NCBI GenBank assembly: GCA_017302015.1
Contig: JAFLEE010000072.1
Span: 1-26,680 of the forward strand
DNA length: 26,680 nucleotides
Origin: Spirochaetota bacterium
GTDB lineage: Bacteria > Spirochaetota > UBA12135 > COTS27 > JAFLEE01
Direction of reading: 5' to 3'
Each line of letters starts with the position of its first letter. Within the stretch, counting starts at the first letter, position 1. Made by a program: the position numbers and the translations under genes. The notes under the pieces were generated by a model. That model saw nothing but the letters and a program-made list of their open reading frames with translations. It was not told the DNA's origin and made no database searches. Below are positions 22,642 through 26,680 of this stretch, piece after piece.

Positions 22642-25095
22642 ATGCCGTACCTCGACCGGAGCATTCGAAATGTCACCCTTGAATTAAGCCTGCGTCCGTT
22701 CCTGGAACCCGGCGAAGACAGTATCCGCCGGGTCCTCCGCCGCATGTTCCGCCAATGGCGGCCCCTCGCCCAGCACGCCGAGACCGCCTCGGTGATGATG
22801 TGGGCTTCGGACGGCTCCGAGATCCTCACCTGGGGCGGCGATGAGGACGCCCCGTTCGAGTGGTCCCATACCGTGGGCACGGCCAATCCCCATGTGGATG
22901 CCTTCGACCCCCGGGATCCGGAGAATAAGTCCATCCACCGCCATCCCTACGAGATGGTAGAGAACCCGCCCGTGCGCACCTACCGGTGGTACCGCCGGTT
23001 CCTAGAACTCGTGCGGGAGGTGGGGGCGCAAGAATTGGACATCCCCCTCACCCTCGGGGCGACCTTCGACCCCGGCCCCGAGTTCGCCAAATCGGTCTTC
23101 AAGTACGAGCGCCACCCCGAAATCTGCCTCGGGGGCACCATGGGCCACGGCAGTTTCGTCACCTGCTACAGCACCCTCCACGGCGACCGGGAGCGCTACG
23201 CGGGCTACCCCGACGGCATCCCGGAGGGCACGCCCTTCGGCGCCTTCCTCGGGCGCCAGAGCCGCCTCTTCCTCGCGGCGATGGGCTTCGATTGGCTCTG
23301 GCTCTCCAACGGCTTCGGTTTCGGCATGGAGACCTGGGGGATGTACGGCGCCGTCTTCAACGGGAGGGCCTTCGATCCGGGGGAGGCGAAGAACGTGAAG
23401 GAAAAGAGCCTCGGCTTCTTCGAGGCCTTCCGGCGCGAGTGCCCCGGGGTGCCGCTTCGCACCCGCGGCACCAACCAGACCACCGGGCGAGACCTCTCTT
23501 GCGACGGCGTGCCGCTTCGGGAGATCTACCGCGGCGGCTACGGTTTGGAGCCCCCCGTCAACTCGCCATGGGCGGCCATCAACGGCGATTTCGGCCTCGA
23601 ACTGGCCGGGTGGATGTCCCATGTCGCGGAGATCCCAGGGAAGACGTGGCCGTGGCGCTTCTACGCCCACGATAATTGGTTCGTCACGAGCCCGTGGATC
23701 GACCGCTACGGCCGCGAAGCCCACGATATCCACCTGCCCCTCGCCGTCTCGCGCATCGAAGGCGACGGATCCGTCTCGCGTCCCAGCGATTTGAATATCC
23801 TCTCCGTGGACGGCACCTACGGCCAAATGCCCGATTCGGTGCCCGCCGAGATCATCCCGAAGATCTTGGAGAACCTCGCCAGTTCCCCCGATGCCCCCGG
23901 CCTCGTCACCTGGGTCTACCCCTTCGACGAGTACCACGACATGGCCCTCGCCCCCGGGCGCATTTCCGAAGTGTTCTTCGGCGACTGGTTCGTCCGGAGC
24001 GCCGTGAACCAGGGGCTGCCCCTCAATACGGTGGTGAGCGCGGGAAACTTCGTCAGAGCCGTGGGCGCCCAGCCGATGGCGTTCAAGGGGACGATCCTCT
24101 TCGCCCCGACCTGCGTGAGCTCCGCAGCCGCCCAGTCCCTGGTCGCCCACGCAAAAAGCGGCGGAAACCTGCTGCTGTACGGCCCGACCTTAGGTGCCGA
24201 CCCGGCGCTCGTCTCGCTCCTCGGTCTTCGCCAGGATGCCGCGGTGGAGGGCGAAATGGAGATCCAACTCCGCCTCACGGGGGATCTCGAATCCTCCAGC
24301 CGACCGCGGAACACCATCCTCCACACGGCCCTCTCCAGCGGCGGGGGGATCACCGAGCGCTCCGGGGATGGCCTGACGGATTCGGAAATCATGGCCCTCG
24401 TAGGAACGGGCGCGCAGGAGCGGATCTATGCCATCGCAAGGAGCCTTCCCGGGGGAGGCCGCGTGGCCTGGGTGCGGGGCACGAACTCGTTCTCCCTCCC
24501 CGCCTCCAAGACGGCCCACCTCCCGGTGATGCTGGATCCCGCGCGGGTTTTCCATCCGGAGACCCTCCCCCGCCTGCTCCTCGCCGCCGTAGGTCTCCGT
24601 CTGCGGGTGGCGAAGCGCTCCGCCACCCAAGCCAATCCGATCCTCGCGATCTCGCGCCACCGCAACGCCTATTATTTCGCCGGCCATTCGCCGGATTCCA
24701 CGGTCGACCAGCATTTCCGCCTTCCCCAGGGGGCCCCGATCTTCCTCGGCAGCGACACCTGGCTCGAGGATGGCGCCTCCACTTGGCGCCTTCCCAAGGC
24801 GTGGCGCCACGAATGCCGCGTCTTCGTCGAACAGGGGGAAAACGGGCTTCTCTCTTGCGCGGAGGAAGCCTCGGAGATGCACGGCATCAAGCACCGCCGC
24901 CGCGTGCGCGGGCTTCGCGGGGCGACCGTGCGATTCTATCCCGAACCGGGAACGGAGGATCGGGTGCGCTTCCTGAGGAACCCCGAACGCCCCTATCTGG
25001 CGGGCGATTTCGCCGCGCCCGTGCGGGAACTTCGCCCCGAGGGACTCGCCCTTCGGGTGGACAACGTAAACGGGGATCTCCTCATCTCGTGGTGA
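22642..25095 (+). CDS. large predicted glycan-active protein of unassigned family, with GATase-like segment
   Basis: This 817-aa cytoplasmic-type protein has no signal peptide. The first part (about 1-455) is rich in Trp/Tyr/Asp/His segments of a TIM-barrel glycosidase style, such as FDWLWLSNGFGFGMETWGMYG near residues 214-234, TRGTNQTTGRD near 274-284, WRFYAHDNWF near 341-350 and YPFDEYHDMALAPG near 427-440. Residues about 463-520 look like the class-I glutamine-amidotransferase-like fold that follows the barrel in GH42-type enzymes (FKGTILFAPT then SGGNLLLYGP). The C-terminal third is beta-rich. I cannot name a family. AGGAG seven bases before the ATG supports the start. It is convergent with the AraC gene, 12 bp between stops. 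Confidence 0.75.
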   Translation: MPYLDRSIRNVTLELSLRPFLEPGEDSIRRVLRRMFRQWRPLAQHAETASVMMWASDGSEILTWGGDEDAPFEWSHTVGTANPHVDAFDPRDPENKSIHRHPYEMVENPPVRTYRWYRRFLELVREVGAQELDIPLTLGATFDPGPEFAKSVFKYERHPEICLGGTMGHGSFVTCYSTLHGDRERYAGYPDGIPEGTPFGAFLGRQSRLFLAAMGFDWLWLSNGFGFGMETWGMYGAVFNGRAFDPGEAKNVKEKSLGFFEAFRRECPGVPLRTRGTNQTTGRDLSCDGVPLREIYRGGYGLEPPVNSPWAAINGDFGLELAGWMSHVAEIPGKTWPWRFYAHDNWFVTSPWIDRYGREAHDIHLPLAVSRIEGDGSVSRPSDLNILSVDGTYGQMPDSVPAEIIPKILENLASSPDAPGLVTWVYPFDEYHDMALAPGRISEVFFGDWFVRSAVNQGLPLNTVVSAGNFVRAVGAQPMAFKGTILFAPTCVSSAAAQSLVAHAKSGGNLLLYGPTLGADPALVSLLGLRQDAAVEGEMEIQLRLTGDLESSSRPRNTILHTALSSGGGITERSGDGLTDSEIMALVGTGAQERIYAIARSLPGGGRVAWVRGTNSFSLPASKTAHLPVMLDPARVFHPETLPRLLLAAVGLRLRVAKRSATQANPILAISRHRNAYYFAGHSPDSTVDQHFRLPQGAPIFLGSDTWLEDGASTWRLPKAWRHECRVFVEQGENGLLSCAEEASEMHGIKHRRRVRGLRGATVRFYPEPGTEDRVRFLRNPERPYLAGDFAAPVRELRPEGLALRVDNVNGDLLISW

Positions 25096-25107
25096 CCCCG
25101 GCGGCGC

Positions 25108-26028
25108 TCAGCCGAGGCCCCGTTGCTTCTGGCGCCAATCGCCCGGGGCCATGCCCCGGTAGCGCTTGAAGATTCTATAGAAGAAACTGAGGTCGTTGAA
25201 GCCGACTTCCCCGGCGATGCGCGTGACGGACATCTCGCCATGGGCGAGGAACTCGCAGGCCTTCTCCACCCGCCGGCATTCCCAGGCGTCGGAGAGCGAT
25301 CGCCCCCGGGCCTTCCGATAGAGGCGCGCCAGGGAATTGGGGTGCATGCCGGCTTCCCGGGCGAGGGCCTTGAGGCTGAAGGCTTCGTCGAACGCCGAGA
25401 CGAGACGCTCGTCGACGAGGCCGAGGGCCTTCTCGCGCAGATCGACCCGCCGCGCCTTGGGGCGGCACCGGGAGAGTTTCAGGAGGAGTTCGGCCAATTT
25501 CAAGCGGAGGATCGCCTGGGACCCCGTGCCACCGCGCAGGCGCTCGAGTTCCATCTCCTTCACGAGGCGGGTGAGTTCCGCGGGCGTCCCGGCGAAATGG
25601 CCCCGGCGCGCCTGGCCCTTTCCGGGGGCGAAGAGTTCCGGGTAGGCCGCGGCGAGGCCGAAGACCCCCGCCGCCAGCCACGACGGCTGGAACAGGATGT
25701 TCACGATGCGCAATTCCTCCGAGTCGACCAGAAAGGCGGTGGCTTCCTGGGGGCCCACTAGGAGGAAATCCCCTCCCCGGATCGGGATCGATTTGCCGTC
25801 CGCCACATGGCGGCCCTCCCCGTCGAGGAGGCATACGAGCTTCCAAAAATCGCGCCGCCGCGGGATGGGGGTCCGCCAATCCTCCCGGCGCATCAAGAGG
25901 CGCATGAGGTGGAAGGGGAACCCCTCGTCGAAGAACTCCGCCGAGCGGATGATGGGCACTGAAGTTCGGTTATCGGCACGGGTGAAGGCGAGGCCCCGCG
26001 GGGCGGCGGGAGTTCTTCGATGGGCCAT
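25108..26028 (-). CDS. AraC-family regulator with cupin-like sensor
   Basis: This 306-aa protein has a cupin-type N-terminal part (about 35-130), with the FWKLVCLLDGEGRHVADGKSIPI and GGDFLLVGP pattern that usually binds a ligand. The C-terminal AraC domain (about 205-300) has FSLKALAREAGMHPNSLARLYRKARG as the first HTH and VTRIAGEVGFNDLSFFYRIFKRYRG as the second, ending MAPGDWR. A GGGAG seven bases upstream supports the start. It lies convergent with the 817-aa gene (12 bp) and divergent from the partial URO-D-family gene (176 bp), so either or both may be its targets. Confidence 0.92.
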   Translation of the reverse strand: MAHRRTPAAPRGLAFTRADNRTSVPIIRSAEFFDEGFPFHLMRLLMRREDWRTPIPRRRDFWKLVCLLDGEGRHVADGKSIPIRGGDFLLVGPQEATAFLVDSEELRIVNILFQPSWLAAGVFGLAAAYPELFAPGKGQARRGHFAGTPAELTRLVKEMELERLRGGTGSQAILRLKLAELLLKLSRCRPKARRVDLREKALGLVDERLVSAFDEAFSLKALAREAGMHPNSLARLYRKARGRSLSDAWECRRVEKACEFLAHGEMSVTRIAGEVGFNDLSFFYRIFKRYRGMAPGDWRQKQRGLG

Positions 26029-26204
26029 GGCGGGGCTCCCGAAAGGGGTGATTGGACGATGTTAACCCGATTAGGGCTTTCCCGGCCAGTGAGCATTCCC
26101 CAAGTATCCTCCTCCGCGGCGGCCGATCCTTCCATTCGAAACCACGCGGATTTAAGCAACGGGCCCAGCAGGAAGCCCAATGCCCGCGAGCTTTCGGAGG
26201 CGCC
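26029..26204. promoter_or_regulatory. divergent intergenic region of AraC and second URO-D gene
   Basis: This 176-bp region must hold the promoters of both divergent genes. It contains a GTTAAC palindrome near 26061 and the URO-D ribosome binding site GGAGG at 26196-26200. I find no repeat as clear as in the other AraC/URO-D region. Confidence 0.4.
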
Positions 26205-26680
26205 ATGAATCCCATCCCCACCCTTTCCCGTCCAGCCCTCGCCCCCGCATGGCCTTTCGCCACGGGGGAAAGGGCCCCCGATATCCAGCGGCTCCTCGCC
26301 GCGCTCCGCGGTGAAAAACGGGGCGGTCGGGTCCCCAATTTTGAGATCACGCTGGAACCACGGAACCTCGAGGCGATCTTGGGGCGCCCGGTGGAGGCGG
26401 GCCTATGGGGCCTTCCCCCCGGAATCCAACTGGAAGCCGCGCGACGCATCGGCATGGACGCCATCCCCTGCCCGATCCAATTTCACCTCCCCCAGGCCAG
26501 CGTGGCGACGATGGAAGATTTTTCGCGCCTCGCCGCCCAACCCGACCTGGAGCCCAAGGTCGCCAAACTCGAGGCCGCCCTCGACACCGCGCGGGGAAGC
26601 GGCGTGGGCGTCTGTCCCTGCCTCACCGGTCCCCTGACCGCTGCCTACCTCGCGGCGGGCCCCATCGCCATCCAATCTTT
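26205..26680 (+). CDS. URO-D-family protein, N-terminal part (runs off the window)
   Basis: The ATG at 26205 follows GGAGG by four bases and opens a frame that stays open to the window end (about 158 residues seen). The sequence around residues 30-65 (LAALRGEKRGGRVPNFEITLEP and LEAILGRPVEAGLWG) and MDAIPCPIQFHLP resemble the N-terminal part of non-HemE uroporphyrinogen-decarboxylase-family proteins. The C-terminal motifs lie outside the window, so the assignment is tentative. It is divergent from an AraC regulator, as is the other URO-D-family gene in this window. Confidence 0.7.
   Translation, partial: MNPIPTLSRPALAPAWPFATGERAPDIQRLLAALRGEKRGGRVPNFEITLEPRNLEAILGRPVEAGLWGLPPGIQLEAARRIGMDAIPCPIQFHLPQASVATMEDFSRLAAQPDLEPKVAKLEAALDTARGSGVGVCPCLTGPLTAAYLAAGPIAIQS

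Overview
The window looks like a chromosomal stretch of a GC-rich, carbohydrate-degrading bacterium. The mix of genes suggests the PVC superphylum (Lentisphaerota, Verrucomicrobiota or Planctomycetota) or a similar uncultured lineage. That mix is a GH29 fucosidase, a DUF2264 protein, a PocR-AraC regulator, URO-D/PhyH genes beside AraC regulators, a LamG-type secreted enzyme, a GxDLY SGNH hydrolase and a cytidylate-kinase-like protein. This placement rests on gene content only. No rRNA, tRNA, CRISPR array, transposase or integrase was seen.

Layout. (1) 1-5822 has visibly lower GC: counted lines give about 48-57%, against about 72-75% in lines counted further right. It holds a DUF2264 protein followed by a solute-binding-like protein without a signal peptide (both minus), a PocR-AraC regulator (minus), and a divergent 719-aa toroid-like protein (plus). 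(2) 5823-6234 is an AT-richer gap carrying a second copy of a motif also found upstream of the DUF2264 gene. (3) 6235-10124 holds a cytoplasmic-type alpha-L-fucosidase and a secreted multidomain protein. (4) 10215-14050 is a signalling block: a 7TM/PAS hybrid histidine kinase split by a 5-bp tandem duplication, convergent with a membrane class III adenylate cyclase. (5) 14160-17239 is a PhyH dioxygenase and a URO-D-family protein, divergent from an AraC regulator. (6) 17331-20354 holds a NodB deacetylase, a PspC protein, a polysaccharide-lyase lipoprotein and an SGNH hydrolase. (7) 20650-22472 is a minus-strand group of a cytidylate-kinase-like protein, a Cys/His-rich STAS protein, an array of four exact 63-bp repeats with two hairpins each, and a small ORF. 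(8) 22642 to the end holds an 817-aa protein of unknown family, a third AraC regulator, and the start of a second URO-D-family gene divergent from it.

How it fits together. Most genes suit sensing, import and breakdown of complex, perhaps fucosylated or uronate-containing, glycans and their small products. Three AraC-type regulators each sit beside enzyme genes and probably act locally. Two of the divergent AraC/enzyme intergenic regions (3530-3662 and 16171-16258) contain direct repeats and palindromes that look like operators.

The strongest candidates for something undescribed are the 63-bp double-hairpin array beside the STAS/cytidylate-kinase-like pair, the shared motif flanking the left cluster, and the frame-disrupting CGCAG duplication in the kinase.
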